A stretch of DNA of 64,000 nt from Brassicibacter mesophilus (GCF_050433385.1 NZ_JBNPXI010000012.1:1-64000); one strand, 5' to 3'. Counted from the stretch's first letter, positions 44,783 through 54,718 are shown. Program-made: numbers and translations. Notes: a model not told the origin generated them from the letters alone.

Positions 44783-46818
44783 TATTTAACCACCTCTATT
44801 CTAACTGAACTTACCTTCAATTCTGGTATTTGAGAAACAGGGTCAAGATTCCTGTTTGTAAGCTTGTTTACAGGAGCCTCGCCAAAGTGGATAGGCATAA
44901 ACACAACCCCAGCATTTATTTTATCTGTTACATGAGCATTAGTTATTAGAGAACCCCTTCTTGAAGAAACTTTTACTACTGCATTGTTCCTTATTCCAAG
45001 TTTCTCAGCATCTATTGGATTTATCTCTATAAACCCTCTAGGCTGCTCTCTATCTAGAGCCCATGATCGCCTTGTCATTGTACCTGTATGATAGTGGTGT
45101 TGTGTTCTACCAGTTGTCAATACAAGAGGGTAGTCTATATCTATTATCTCTCCTGGACCTCTATATTCATTAACTATAAATTTTCCTTTTCCTCTAGAAA
45201 ACTTATCTTTATGAAGATATTTTGTTCCAGGGTGAGTAGCGTCTGGACATGGCCATTGTATTCCCTCTTTTTCTATTCTTTCATAAGTTATCCCACCATA
45301 TGATGGAATAATACTTCTGATTTCTTCCATTATGTCTGAAGGAGATGAATATTCAGCTGGATACCCCATCGCCTTAATAATATCTGATAATATTCTCCAA
45401 TCTGCTCTACTATTTCCAACAGGTTCAATAGCTTTTCTTACTCTCTGAACTCTTCTCTCAGTGTTAGTAAATGTTCCTTCCTTTTCCATAAAGCTAGCTG
45501 CTGGCAAAACAACATCTGCCATTTGTGCTGTCTCAGTCATAAAAATATCTTGAACAACTAGCAGTTCAAGGCTTTCTAAAGATTCTTGAACATGACTAAT
45601 ATCAGAATCAGAAAGCATTGGATTTTCTCCGATTATAAACAATGATTTAATAGTTCCCTTCAATGCTCCATCCATCATCTGTGTAACAGTTAGTCCCTTA
45701 CCTCTTGCAAAACCTCTTCCCCATTTTTCTTCGAATCTTGCAATCACTGCTTCATCATTTTGTTTCTGATATCCAGGTAATGTATCAGGCAAAGCACCCA
45801 TATCACATGCACCTTGAACATTATTCTGGCCTCTTAACGGATTTATCCCAGAGAACTCTTTTCCTATTTGACCGGTTACCATGGCAAGATTTGCAAGTGC
45901 TGAAACATTCATTGTACCAGTTATGTGTTGAGTTATTCCCATTGCATAAATAATAGAAGCATTCTTCGCCTGTGCATAGGCTCTAGCCATTCCACGTATT
46001 GTTTCAGCATCTATTCCAGTTATATCAGCAGCCCATTCTGGAGTATACTTTTCAATGGATTTTTTTAATTCTTCATATCCTTCAGTTCTATTTTGGATAA
46101 ATTCCTTGTTTTCCAAACCTTCATATATTATGACATTAAGCATACTATTGATTAAAGCAAGATTGGTACCAGGAGTTAGTTTTGCATATATAGATGAAAA
46201 CTCTGCCAATTGTATTCTTCTAGGGTCAGCAACAATTAGCTTTGCTCCGTTTTTCTTAACAGCTTCTATAATTCTCATACCAATAACGGGATGCTGTTCT
46301 GTAGTGTTAGAACCAATAACAAATATTACATCTGATCTAGATATTTCATCTATTGAGTTTGTCATTGCTCCACTACCAAGTTGGTTAGCTAAACTAGCTA
46401 CAGTTGGACTGTGTCAGAGACGTGCACAATGATCTATACTGCTAGTTTTTAGTACCGCTCTTGCTAGTTTAGTAGCTAAATAATTCTCCTCGTTTGTGCA
46501 CCTCGCAGATGACAATAACCCTATTGATTCTGATCCATTCTTATTAACAATATTCTTAAAGGATAATGCAATATACTCTATTGCCTCTTCCCATTCAACT
46601 TCTCTAAACGTTCCGTCCTGTTGCTTGATCAGTGGTTGCTTAAGTCTATCATTATGACTTACAAAGCTATATCCTTGCCACCCTTTAACACAAAGTCTCC
46701 CGCGGCTAACAATATGGTCTTGTTTAGGTGTAATACCAACTATTTCACCATCAACAATATTTATATAATAATTACAGCCGCAGCCGCAATATCCACATGT
46801 AGTTAAAACTTTATTCAT
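44782..46818 (-). CDS. fdhA: Formate dehydrogenase catalytic subunit, selenocysteine-containing (copy 1)
   Basis: Reading the UGA at 46414-46416 as selenocysteine gives one 678-residue molybdopterin oxidoreductase. It has an N-terminal 4Fe-4S site ('CGYCGCGC', 'GRLCVKGW'), Sec135 followed by His in 'DHCARL-U-H', and cofactor motifs such as 'PLRGQNNVQGACDMG', 'DVVLPAASFMEKEGTFTNTERRVQ' and a C-terminal 'VKVSSRRGS'. The Sec-His pair is the known active site of E. coli FdhH. A hairpin TAGCT-AGTTT-AGCTA lies shortly after the UGA, as a SECIS should. It lacks the extra ferredoxin domains of copy 2 and pairs with the downstream fused subunit. AGAAGGAGG precedes ATG 46818. Confidence 0.96.
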
Positions 46819-47152
46819 CTCAGCAACCTCCTTCTAATATTCATTAACATTTTACCATTAAAAAATAGCTACATAAAGGCATAAAACTGCAATTTCAGCC
46901 AATCAAAAAGTAATTCACGAACAATTTTTATAGAATAATTACAAATATACGTTGATATTTATTTAACAAATTATGGCTATAAATACGTAAAATATGTCAT
47001 ACTATTTCTCCACTATGCTATACACTTAGAAGTTTAGGAGGTATTTTATCATTAAATGGAAAGATGCTCATGTATACGATCAAAATTTTTGTAACTTTTC
47101 TACAAACATTTTTATATTGGTTATATTTCCTGTTATTTACTCAGAATAAAAA
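46819..47152. other. Intergenic region upstream of fdhA1
   Basis: This region is AT-rich. On the minus strand it holds the fdhA1 ribosome site and leader. On the plus strand an AGGAGG near 47037 is followed only by an ATT-started frame of about 30 codons that I do not recognise. A minus-strand TTGGCT...TTGCA looks like a -24/-12 element, but its spacing is two bases too short. I see no gene. Confidence 0.4.
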
Positions 47153-47186
47153 AACCAAGTGCTTTCAACGTTAATTGCACTTGGTT
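47153..47186 (-). terminator. Terminator of the flavodoxin-like gene
   Basis: AACCAAGTGC and GCACTTGGTT form a 10-bp perfect stem with a 14-base loop, followed on the minus strand by TTTTTTATTC. It lies about 90 bases after the stop at 47275. Confidence 0.7.
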
Positions 47187-47274
47187 ATGTATTAAACATT
47201 GTTATAATTAAAACAATCTTTGGTTAATTTTTAACAAACGCTAGAAATATGTATTATCTATCTATATTATAATT

Positions 47275-48039
47275 TCAATGTTGTTTATTTATTTCCTCTG
47301 CTTTATTAATTTTTAAATATAACATATTATAAAATGCTTTAGATATGAACCTGTTAATTAAGCTAATTTTACTGTCATAAAAGAAAATCTTACTATCCCA
47401 GTTTCTTTCCTCCCAGTACAAACGATCTACCTCAAGTACTTTCAATGCTAGCACTTTCTGAACTTGGAAATAAATTAGCTGTTTTAAAGAAGGCTTATAT
47501 TGAGCATTAGTCATAAACATATGACTAACAAATTTCATGAATTCTTTTTCTTCTCTCTCTTCGTTTTGATTACTTACAGTTCTTCCTATTTTACTGACAA
47601 CGTGAAGTCCCCAATGTGTACTTACCTTTTCTAGATATTTTAATGTAGTTTTTAAATCTGAAGCGGCTGTAGTTGAAACAACCATAGCAGGCTTTCCTAT
47701 AAGCTCTGGCCTATGGAACCACTTACAAGTTCTGTCTAAAAAAGTCTTAAGTTTACCTGAAACATTACTCATGTAAACTGGAGAGCTCAATATTATTCCA
47801 TCTGAGTGTTTAAGTTTTTTCATAATTATCTCAGTGTCATCTTTGAGTGGACAATCCTTGCCTCGAATACATACTTCACATCCTAGGCATGAATTAATTT
47901 TATAATCAAAGAGGTCTATTATTTCTAAATCAATGTTTTTATTTTTTAGTTTTTCAGCTAAATCTATTAGTATGCTATATGTATTCATTCTTCTTTTGCT
48001 GCTGTTTATAGCAATGACTTTTTTTCTAACATTCGACAT
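47275..48039 (-). CDS. Flavodoxin-like NAD(P)H-dependent oxidoreductase
   Basis: The 254-residue protein has an N-terminal flavodoxin fold with FMN-phosphate loop ('AINSSKRRMNTYSIL'), the cysteine pattern 'SCLGCEVCIRGKDCPLKDD' typical of iron-sulfur flavoproteins and FMN reductases of anaerobes, and 'ILSSPVYMSNVSGKLKTFLDR'. The C-terminal 80 residues are an extra helical tail. It is a single gene, divergent from the ABC ATPase fragment. The precise substrate is unknown. Confidence 0.85.
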   Translation of the reverse strand: MSNVRKKVIAINSSKRRMNTYSILIDLAEKLKNKNIDLEIIDLFDYKINSCLGCEVCIRGKDCPLKDDTEIIMKKLKHSDGIILSSPVYMSNVSGKLKTFLDRTCKWFHRPELIGKPAMVVSTTAASDLKTTLKYLEKVSTHWGLHVVSKIGRTVSNQNEEREEKEFMKFVSHMFMTNAQYKPSLKQLIYFQVQKVLALKVLEVDRLYWEERNWDSKIFFYDSKISLINRFISKAFYNMLYLKINKAEEINKQH

Positions 48040-48192
48040 GGCTTATTCTCCCTTATTAGTCATATAAATAATTATATCCTTTTGAGAACACAATTAGAAA
48101 CTAATAAACAGCATTTCTTTATATTTATCACGAAATACTTTCTATGTGAATATTATAAGGTATCTAGATTTTTGTTTAAGGAGACGATAGGG

Positions 48193-48797
48193 ATGAACGA
48201 TAGAAAGATAGTAGAAATAAATAATGTTGGTATGAATTATCATACACTTGATGGTGAAACTGTCGCTCTAAAAGAAATCACTCTTGATATATTTCACGGA
48301 GAAATAGTGGTTCTAGTAGGTCCTAGTGGGTGTGGTAAGTCAACACTGCTATCTATAATTGCAGGCTTAATTAGACCAACTAAAGGAAGTATACGTATTA
48401 ATAGCAAAGAAATTAAAGGTGCAAGTAAAGACATAGGTTACATGTTCCAACGTGATCACTTATTTGAATGGAGAAATATTCTAGATAATGTTCTAATTGG
48501 GTTAGAAATACGAAACAAAGTAAATAACAAAACAAGATCATTTGCAGAAAAATTATTAGATACCTATGGTCTATCGGATTTTAAGAAACATTACCCAAGG
48601 CAGCTTTCAGGAGGTATGAGACAAAGAGTTGCTTTAATAAGAACATTAGCTGTTCAACCAGAAATATTACTGTTAGATGAACCATTTTCAGCGCTTGATT
48701 ATCAAACTAGACTTGCTATAGCTGATGAAGTAGGTTCTATTTTAAAGCAAGAGAAAAAAACTGCCCTGATGGTAACACATGATATAGCAGAAGCTAT
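48193..48797 (+). pseudogene. ABC transporter ATPase, 5' part of a split gene (NitT/TauT type)
   Basis: From ATG 48193 (AAGGAG 10 bases before) the frame encodes about 200 residues of a nitrate/sulfonate-type ATPase. It has Walker A ('GPSGCGKST'), Q-loop ('YMFQRDHLFEWRNI'), signature ('LSGGMRQRVALIRTL'), Walker B ('LLLDEPFSALDY') and 'LMVTHDIAEA'. The homology stops there. The frame then runs antisense through the end of fdhA2, giving unrelated residues up to 48891. The missing C-terminus ('DEAISMADRVVVLSNRP...') is found intact at 57356-57541. The two ends share an imperfect 20-base direct repeat around GAAGCTAT. Confidence 0.88.
48778..48797. repeat. Left junction repeat of the 8.6-kb segment
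   Basis: CATGATATAGCAGAAGCTAT matches CATATATAGATGAAGCTAT at 57348-57366 with one gap and one or two changes; GAAGCTAT is identical. These flank the segment that splits the ATPase gene and could be attachment sites, a target duplication, or leftover coding similarity. Confidence 0.55.
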
Positions 48798-48810
48798 GTA
48801 TTCAAAAAGA

Positions 48811-51531
48811 CTAACTATACTTTTCTACTCGCACAGCTGCAACTTTGAGCTCTGGAATTTTTGCAACTGGATCTACTTCTGGATTTGTTAAGTAATTTAC
48901 TTTAGCATCAGAAAAATGAAATGGCATAAATAATACATCCTCTTCAATTATGTCAGTTTCTTTTACTGTAGTAATTATTGATCCTCGTCTAGAAGTCACT
49001 CTAACCTTACTGCCGTCTTTCAGTCCAAGTCTATCAACAGTCGCTTTATTCATTTCTATATAAGACTCAGAAACTTTTTTATTCAATTCTTCCACTTTAC
49101 CAGTCATTGTCATAGTATGATACTGGAATAGAACTCTACCTGTGGTCATAATAAAAGGGTAATGTACATCAGCAAGCTCTGCACTCGAAATGTTATCTAC
49201 AGTTACAAATAATCCTCTTCCTCTATCAATTTTCCCTTTATGTAAAAACTTAGTACCAGGATGATTCTTATCTAAACATGGCCATTGTATCCCAACTTCC
49301 TCTATTCTGTCATATGTTATCCCACCGTATTCGGGAGTTAATTCAGAAATCTCTTCCATTATTTCTGATGGATGATTATACTTTTTCTCCATTCCTAGTC
49401 TATTCATTATTTCCATAATAATTATCCAATCAGGTTTACAATTCCCAATTGGTTCAATTGCCTTTCTAACTCTTTGCACTCTTCTCTCAGTATTTGTGAA
49501 TGTTCCATCTTTTTCAGCAAATGATGCTGCCGGGAGTACTACATCTGCAAGCTCTGCTGTTTCAGTTAAAAAAATATCTTGTACTACTAGAAACTCAATG
49601 CCCTCTAAAGCTTTTTTTACATTTTTCAAATCAGGATCTGTAAGCATAGGGTTTTCTCCCATAATATACAAGAACTTTATGCTACCATCTTCTCCTCCAT
49701 GAATTATTTCTGATAAAGTTAACCCTGACTTTAAAGGAAGCTTTACTCCCCAAGCATTTTCAAACTTTTTTATCATTTCCTTTTTATATACTTTTTGATA
49801 TCCAGGAAAATCTCCTGGCAGACTACCCATATCGCATGAGCCCTGTACATTATTTTGGCCACGCAAAGGATTTACACCTGCGGATTCCTTTCCGATATTT
49901 CCACAAAGCATAGCTAGATTAGACAGTGCCATAACAGAGAGGCTACCTGAAATGTGTTGAGTTATTCCCATTGCATAGTATATTCCTGCTTTCTCAGCAT
50001 CTGCATATATTCTTGCTGCTTTCCGTATTTCTTCTGGATCAATACCGCATATATCTGCTACTTTTTCTACTGAAAATTCTTTAACATGTTCAGCAAATTC
50101 ATTGAAGTTTTCAGTTTTTTCTTCGATAAATTTCTTATCATGTAAATCATTTTTGATTATCTCGTTCATCATAGAATTTATCAATGCAATGTTAGTACCT
50201 GGTTTTATTTGAAGAAATACATCAGCTATTTTAGCCAGCTCAATTTTTCTGGGATCAGCTACTATAAGCTTAGCTCCGTTTTTTTTCGCCTTCCTCATTT
50301 GGGTTGCTATAACAGGATGATTCTCAGTAGTATTGGATCCGATTACAAACATAAGATCTGTTTCTAATATTTCATCAATACTATTAGTCATAGCTCCACT
50401 TCCTAGTGTAGTTGCAAGTCCTACAACTGTTGACGAGTGTCAGAGTCGTGCACAATGGTCTATGTTGTTTGAACCAAAAGCTCCTCTAATAAGTTTTTGA
50501 AATAAGTAGTTCTCTTCATTGGTACATCTTGCTGAGCTTAGTCCTCCAAACACTTCTCCACCATGCTCACCTTTTATCTTCTTAGCTTTTTCAGTTATTA
50601 AACTATATGCTTCTTCCCATGTTGCTTTCACAAATTTTCCATCTTTTTTAATGAGTGGTGTTTTTAATCTATCTGGATGATTAATAAACTTATATCCAAA
50701 TCTACCTTTAACACAAAGTAATCCTTTGTTAGGCAGTACATTAACAGGTTTTACATCTACTACATGATCGTTTTTAACTACTAATTCCATCTGACAGCCA
50801 ACTCCACAGTATGAACAAGTAGTTTTTACGTTTCTTAGCTCTTCTGGCTCTGTGCCTTTCTGACCTGAAATTTCAGTTTCCTGTAGCTCTGCAAACTCTT
50901 CTAAAAATTGCTTAGGAACTAGCGCCCCAGTAGGACATACAGATATACAGTTTCCACACTCTTCACATTCATTATCTTCAGAGTTTACAGCACCAAAAGT
51001 AGGTTTCTTTGTTATATTTCCTTCATCATCATAATCTAGACAACCTTTGCCCTGTAGCTCTTCACATACTCTTATGCACAAATTGCATTTAATACATTTA
51101 TTAGGATCAATATAGTAAAATAGACTGCTATCATCTATAGGATACTGTTCTTTATCAAAAACATCTATTTCACTAAAAATGCCATATTCATTACAGTAGT
51201 CATGTAGTTTACACCCATTCAGTTTATAACAATTGGAGAAAGCATAGGGTCGATTCATTAATAGTGAATTTAATACTTCTTTTCTTGATGCTATTACTCT
51301 ATTACTTTGTGTCTGAATCTGCATTCCTTCTTCTACTTTAGTAGAACATGAAGTCACCAGTTCTCTTCGCCCTTCTATTTCAATAACACATAAGTTACAT
51401 GATGCTTCTGGCTCAAGTCTTTCATCATAGCATAGTGAAGGAATATTAATTCCTACCTGTTGACAGGCCTGAAATACAGTAATATCTTTAGGTACATTGT
51501 AGAATTTGTCATTGATGCTTAAGCTTATCAT
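48811..51531 (-). CDS. fdhA: Formate dehydrogenase, selenocysteine-containing, with N-terminal iron-sulfur domains (copy 2)
   Basis: With the UGA at 50440-50442 read as selenocysteine, this gives 906 residues. In order: a 2Fe-2S ferredoxin domain (about 1-75), a NuoG-like Cys-His segment, two 4Fe-4S motifs ('CIKCNLCIRVCEE', 'CEECGNCISVCPTGAL', about 135-205), the MopB 4Fe-4S site ('CSYCGVGC'), Sec364 in 'DHCARL-U-H', and the rest of the molybdopterin domain. This is the layout of NAD-linked or bifurcating formate dehydrogenases, but NuoE/NuoF-type partner genes are absent. The start is ATG 51531 after AAGGAG; ATG 51576 lacks a site. The stop lies only about 14 bases from the left junction of the segment that splits the ABC ATPase gene. 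Confidence 0.95.
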
Positions 51532-51650
51532 CTGTTCACTCTCCTTAATGCTTGTATATAGTTCCATTTTCCCCATTATGAGTATAAGTTATTAATAAAT
51601 ATAAAGTGGCCATTTATCATGACCACTTCTAGCTCTAATCTATCTTATTG

Positions 51651-51863
51651 TCAAATTAATTTTTGTATTTCATCATATAACTCATCAGTAGTCTCTGCAG
51701 CAACTAACTCATCATCTACCAAAGCAATTAGTCCCATTGCACAATCACCACAATATCCTAAACAAGCTTCTACTTCATAATCTATTCCTTCCTCTTCTAG
51801 CTTTTTCATAACCTCCTCTACACCTTCAGCAAAGTTAGTTTCACAAAATTTGATTTCAGCCAT
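51651..51863 (-). CDS. Small cysteine-rich protein, DUF1450/YuzB-like
   Basis: The 70-residue protein from ATG 51863 (GAGGAGAG 10 bases before) has one Cys near the N-terminus ('KFCETN') and a cluster 'ACLGYCGDCAMG', the pattern of the YuzB/DUF1450 family and of small thioredoxin-fold 2Fe-2S proteins. Lying about 120 bases upstream of fdhA2, it could be a small redox partner. This is context only; the family's role is not established. Confidence 0.75.
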   Translation of the reverse strand: MAEIKFCETNFAEGVEEVMKKLEEEGIDYEVEACLGYCGDCAMGLIALVDDELVAAETTDELYDEIQKLI

Positions 51864-51971
51864 TGATTTCACTCTCCTCAATATTTTTGTTTCTTCAATA
51901 TTATTCTACTTTTTTTCTAAAAAATTCAGCTTTTGATCTAATTTTGTTATAAAAAATTATTATATTGTTTG

Positions 51972-53312
51972 TTAGGATAATCGAGGACTTCCGGCATATC
52001 TTATATCTAAAATTTCTGCTAGTTCTTTATCAACTGTAACCAAATCCTCCTTGCTTAGCTCTTTTATAGAATTCTTGCCTACAGCTTGAACTACCATTTT
52101 CATCTCTTGAACACAAGAAGTTAAAAAGTTCGAAAGGTTTTTTGCACCTTTTTCAACATTTAGCTTATCAGTATGTTCGCCATTATGTATAGCCAGTTGT
52201 GTTGGCGGAGCTTCTGGTAAAGCCTTAACCGCCTGACATTGAACCGTAGCAAATACAGCTATTGAGCCAATATAAACTGCATCTGCTCCTAAAGCCATAG
52301 CTTTTAAGAAATGTCCAGGTGTAGACAATCCCCCTGCAGCAATAACACTAAACCTTCCTCTCATCTTATTTTCTTCTAGCCACCCTATAGTTCTAGCTAA
52401 TGTATGTAATGTAGGAAGTCCAACATTTTCTGATAGTGTAGGTGGAGCAACGGCAGTACCTCCTTCACTACCATCTATTGTGATAAAATCTGCATTAGTT
52501 TTTGAAATGACCTCAAGTTCGTATTCAATGAAGTCAGTGCCGGCTATTTTAATACCAACTGGAACGTCATACTGACTCTTAACACTGTTTACAAGCTCTA
52601 TTATATTCTTACTTGTCTTCATCTCTACATTAGGCATTCGAGAATATATTGTACAATCTTCTCCCTCACTCAATTTCCAGACATTTCTTAGGTGCGTATC
52701 TATTGTGTTTGCATACTTGGTTGATTCTACTGCTCCTCCCCATGCACCTTGACCAAGCTGGATTTCTATAGCATCTAGCTGACTAAGCATCTCTGGAGTA
52801 GTCATCAGTCCTCCACGATTATACTGTCCCACTAAATATTTCGCAGATTTTCTTACCTCTTCAGCAACAGCAGATTCACCTGTATTAGTAGATGTACCTA
52901 CAGCTGCTGAACCCTTAGCTAAAGCCATTTTCATCTTTAAGCTTAATGAGCCTCCATACGACATACCTGTTATCATTATTGGAATATCAAGCTTGAGTGG
53001 TTTTTTTGCATTAGGTCCTATTATTGTGTCTGTAGTTATTCTATTTAAGTCTGCTGTAGGAAGTTGAAATAATTGCCTTGGATTAAGCAATATTTTTTCC
53101 CAAGGAGATAGATTAACTACCCCTCCATACGGAAGCTTAAGAACCTTACCTGATTCAGCCCTAATTGCAGCCTCTATGATAGCTTTTGGAGTAAGCTTCT
53201 GAGCAGCAGTTATAGCTATATATGGATTGTCTGGGTAATCTTCAGTAAATAGTTTTTGGACCATATCATCTGTTATTGGATCAAGTAATTTCAATAAAAT
53301 AGAATTCAACAT
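51972..53312 (-). CDS. FMN-binding glutamate-synthase-like protein
   Basis: The 446-residue protein consists of the FMN/synthase domain of glutamate synthase. Motifs include 'DIPIMITGMSYGGSLS', 'STNTGESAVAEEV', 'LVGQYNRGG', 'EIQLGQGAWGG', 'IDGSEGGTAVAPP' and 'IAAGGLSTPGHFLKAMALGADAVYIGS'. It lacks the amidotransferase domain, so glutamine hydrolysis would have to come from another protein, or it acts as a different FMN oxidoreductase. ATG 53312 follows GAGAGGTG; the upstream GTG is part of that site. It lies next to fdhA2 and DUF1450 on the same strand. Confidence 0.88.
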   Translation of the reverse strand: MLNSILLKLLDPITDDMVQKLFTEDYPDNPYIAITAAQKLTPKAIIEAAIRAESGKVLKLPYGGVVNLSPWEKILLNPRQLFQLPTADLNRITTDTIIGPNAKKPLKLDIPIMITGMSYGGSLSLKMKMALAKGSAAVGTSTNTGESAVAEEVRKSAKYLVGQYNRGGLMTTPEMLSQLDAIEIQLGQGAWGGAVESTKYANTIDTHLRNVWKLSEGEDCTIYSRMPNVEMKTSKNIIELVNSVKSQYDVPVGIKIAGTDFIEYELEVISKTNADFITIDGSEGGTAVAPPTLSENVGLPTLHTLARTIGWLEENKMRGRFSVIAAGGLSTPGHFLKAMALGADAVYIGSIAVFATVQCQAVKALPEAPPTQLAIHNGEHTDKLNVEKGAKNLSNFLTSCVQEMKMVVQAVGKNSIKELSKEDLVTVDKELAEILDIRYAGSPRLS

Positions 53313-53367
53313 AAAAAACACCTCTCTAGTTTATTTACTAGATTAGTGTCTCTTCAAAATTATTGAT

Positions 53368-54120
53368 TTATTCAGATTTACTATCATATTCTACTTGCAA
53401 AAGATATAGCCCTTTAGCTACAGCAGTGGGTCCAGCATATTTTCTATCTTGTTTATTCAATATTTCATTTACTTTATCTGCCTTAATTTTACCTAATCCT
53501 ACTTCAATCAGCGTACCAACTATTATTCTTACCATGTTATATAGAAAGCCATTGCCATGAAAGACTATATCAATTTGATTGTCATTCTTTATTATTTTAA
53601 TAGAATATATCTCTCTTACCTTAGATTTTTTCTTTGATTTCAATGTTGTAAAGCTTGAAAAGTCATGTTCTCCTATAAGATAATCTGCAGCCTTCTTCAT
53701 CTCACTTATATTCAAGCTTTCCTTAATATGAACAGCATATTTACGCCAGAATGGATTGTGATATTTATCATTCCATATCCTATACATATATTTTTTGGAA
53801 ACTGCATTGTATCTTGAATGAAATCTTTCACCCACTTCTTCTGCAAAAACAACAACTATATCATCTGGTAAGTATGTATATAAAAAATCCTTTATCTCTT
53901 TTAACGTAAAGCTTGATTCAGTTTTAAAATTTACAACCTGTCCTATTGCATGAACACCTGCATCAGTTCTGCCAGACCCTATTATTTCTATATCCTCATC
54001 TGTCATTCTATTAAGCACTGCTTCTATTTTCCCTTGAATTGTCATATCAGTATTGTCTTGTTTTTGCCATCCTTTATATCTAGTTCCATCATATTGTATT
54101 ATCAGTTTTATATTTCTCAT
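53368..54120 (-). CDS. truA: tRNA pseudouridine synthase A
   Basis: The 250-residue protein has the TruA hallmarks: 'IQYDGTRYKGWQKQ', the catalytic aspartate in 'GSGRTDAGVHAIGQV', 'RFHSRYNAVSKKYMYRI', 'GEHDFSSFT' and 'VFHGNGFLYNMVRIIVGTLIEVG'. It converts U38-U40 of tRNA anticodon arms to pseudouridine. In most Firmicutes truA lies in the ribosomal-protein/ecf cluster; here it is isolated among redox genes, within the segment that splits the ABC ATPase gene. Confidence 0.96.
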   Translation of the reverse strand: MRNIKLIIQYDGTRYKGWQKQDNTDMTIQGKIEAVLNRMTDEDIEIIGSGRTDAGVHAIGQVVNFKTESSFTLKEIKDFLYTYLPDDIVVVFAEEVGERFHSRYNAVSKKYMYRIWNDKYHNPFWRKYAVHIKESLNISEMKKAADYLIGEHDFSSFTTLKSKKKSKVREIYSIKIIKNDNQIDIVFHGNGFLYNMVRIIVGTLIEVGLGKIKADKVNEILNKQDRKYAGPTAVAKGLYLLQVEYDSKSE

Positions 54121-54200
54121 ACTTTAATTCTCCTTTAAAATGTATATTAAATCATCTTAATCTATATTATACTTTATTATCAACCTACTTAATACATTTA

Positions 54201-54304
54201 TAAAAAAGGCTTCTAAAGAAGCATTATAATGTTGTCTTTTTTGAAACTCATATACGGAAAGTTTATATTAAGTAAAACTAGGACTTTCCTATGGGTTATA
54301 AAAG
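54201..54304 (+). repeat. Double-hairpin interspersed repeat, copy 3
   Basis: This is the best-preserved copy. TAAAAAAGGCTTCTAAAGAAGC begins it, and GGAAAGTTTATATTAAG, AACTAGGACTTTCC and TATGGGTTATAAAA follow. The last 30 bases are partly repeated again at 54302-54330 (AAAACTTTCCTATTCGTTATAAAAA), as if the 3' part had been duplicated. It lies between truA and the selenocysteine molbindin. Confidence 0.75.
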
Positions 54305-54440
54305 TAAAACTTTCCTATTCGTTATAAAAAGTTAAGGTATAAATATAACTTAGTAACTGAATAATAGTATTGAGAATGTCTATAATAACGTTCAAAGTTA
54401 TAGATTATATCAATAATATGATAAAAAGGAGATGAATAGT

Positions 54441-54659
54441 TTGGAAGCTGGTGTAAGAAACAAATTTGTAGGAAAAATCGAAGAGATAAAAACTGACAAT
54501 GTAATGGCCGAAATAAAAATGCGCGGAACCTGAACAGGAGATACTGTAAGTTTAACGTCCGTGATGACGAGAGATAGTATGGAAGAAGCAGGATTTAATC
54601 AAGGTGACGATGTAGAAGCTCTTGTGAAGGCTATAAACGTAGTATTTGTAAAACAATAA
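54441..54659 (+). CDS. Molbindin-like (TOBE/Mop) protein with in-frame UGA, probable selenoprotein
   Basis: From TTG 54441 (AAAAGGAG, 9 bases before) to TAA 54657-54659 the frame gives 72 residues if the UGA at 54531-54533 is read through. Residues 5-30 ('VRNKFVGKIEEIKTDNVMAE') and 41-72 ('VMTRDSMEEAGFNQGDDVEAL', 'VKAINVVFVK') match the two halves of a single Mop/TOBE domain, the molybdate-binding fold of about 70 residues. The UGA is codon 31, in the loop between strands (R-G-T-U-T-G-D). A hairpin CGTC-CGTGAT-GACG with GU in the loop starts 22 bases after the UGA, the right distance for a bacterial SECIS. A strong terminator follows. It probably binds molybdate or tungstate, consistent with the formate dehydrogenases nearby. 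An ATG at 54432 is possible but abuts the ribosome site. Confidence 0.8.
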
Positions 54660-54670
54660 TAATAATACCG

Positions 54671-54706
54671 AAGCCATATATGTAAAAATGCATATATGGC
54701 TTTTTT
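54671..54706 (+). terminator. Terminator of the molbindin-like gene
   Basis: AAGCCATATATG and CATATATGGCTT form a 12-bp perfect stem with an 8-base loop, followed by TTTTTT. It lies 12 bases after the stop. Confidence 0.85.
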
Positions 54707-54718
54707 GATTAAGCTTAT

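Noticed and set aside
46414..46416. UGA splitting fdhA1 into two reading frames, as if a pseudogene
   Set aside because: It lies exactly at the known Sec position of formate dehydrogenase (Cys-Ala-Arg-Leu-U-His), both halves are intact and in frame, and a SECIS-like hairpin follows. It is a Sec codon, not a stop.
46895..46911. TTGGCT...TTGCA on the minus strand as a sigma-54 promoter of fdhA1
   Set aside because: The GG-GC distance is 10, not 12 bases, and the first box is imperfect.
47037..47150. AGGAGG-led frame of about 30 codons starting with ATT
   Set aside because: No standard start codon, no recognisable sequence and a very AT-rich composition.
48798..48891. C-terminal extension of the ABC ATPase frame
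   Set aside because: These codons are antisense to the end of fdhA2 and have no ATPase similarity. The genuine C-terminus is at 57356.
50440..50442. UGA splitting fdhA2
   Set aside because: Same Sec context and intact flanking domains; treated as one gene.
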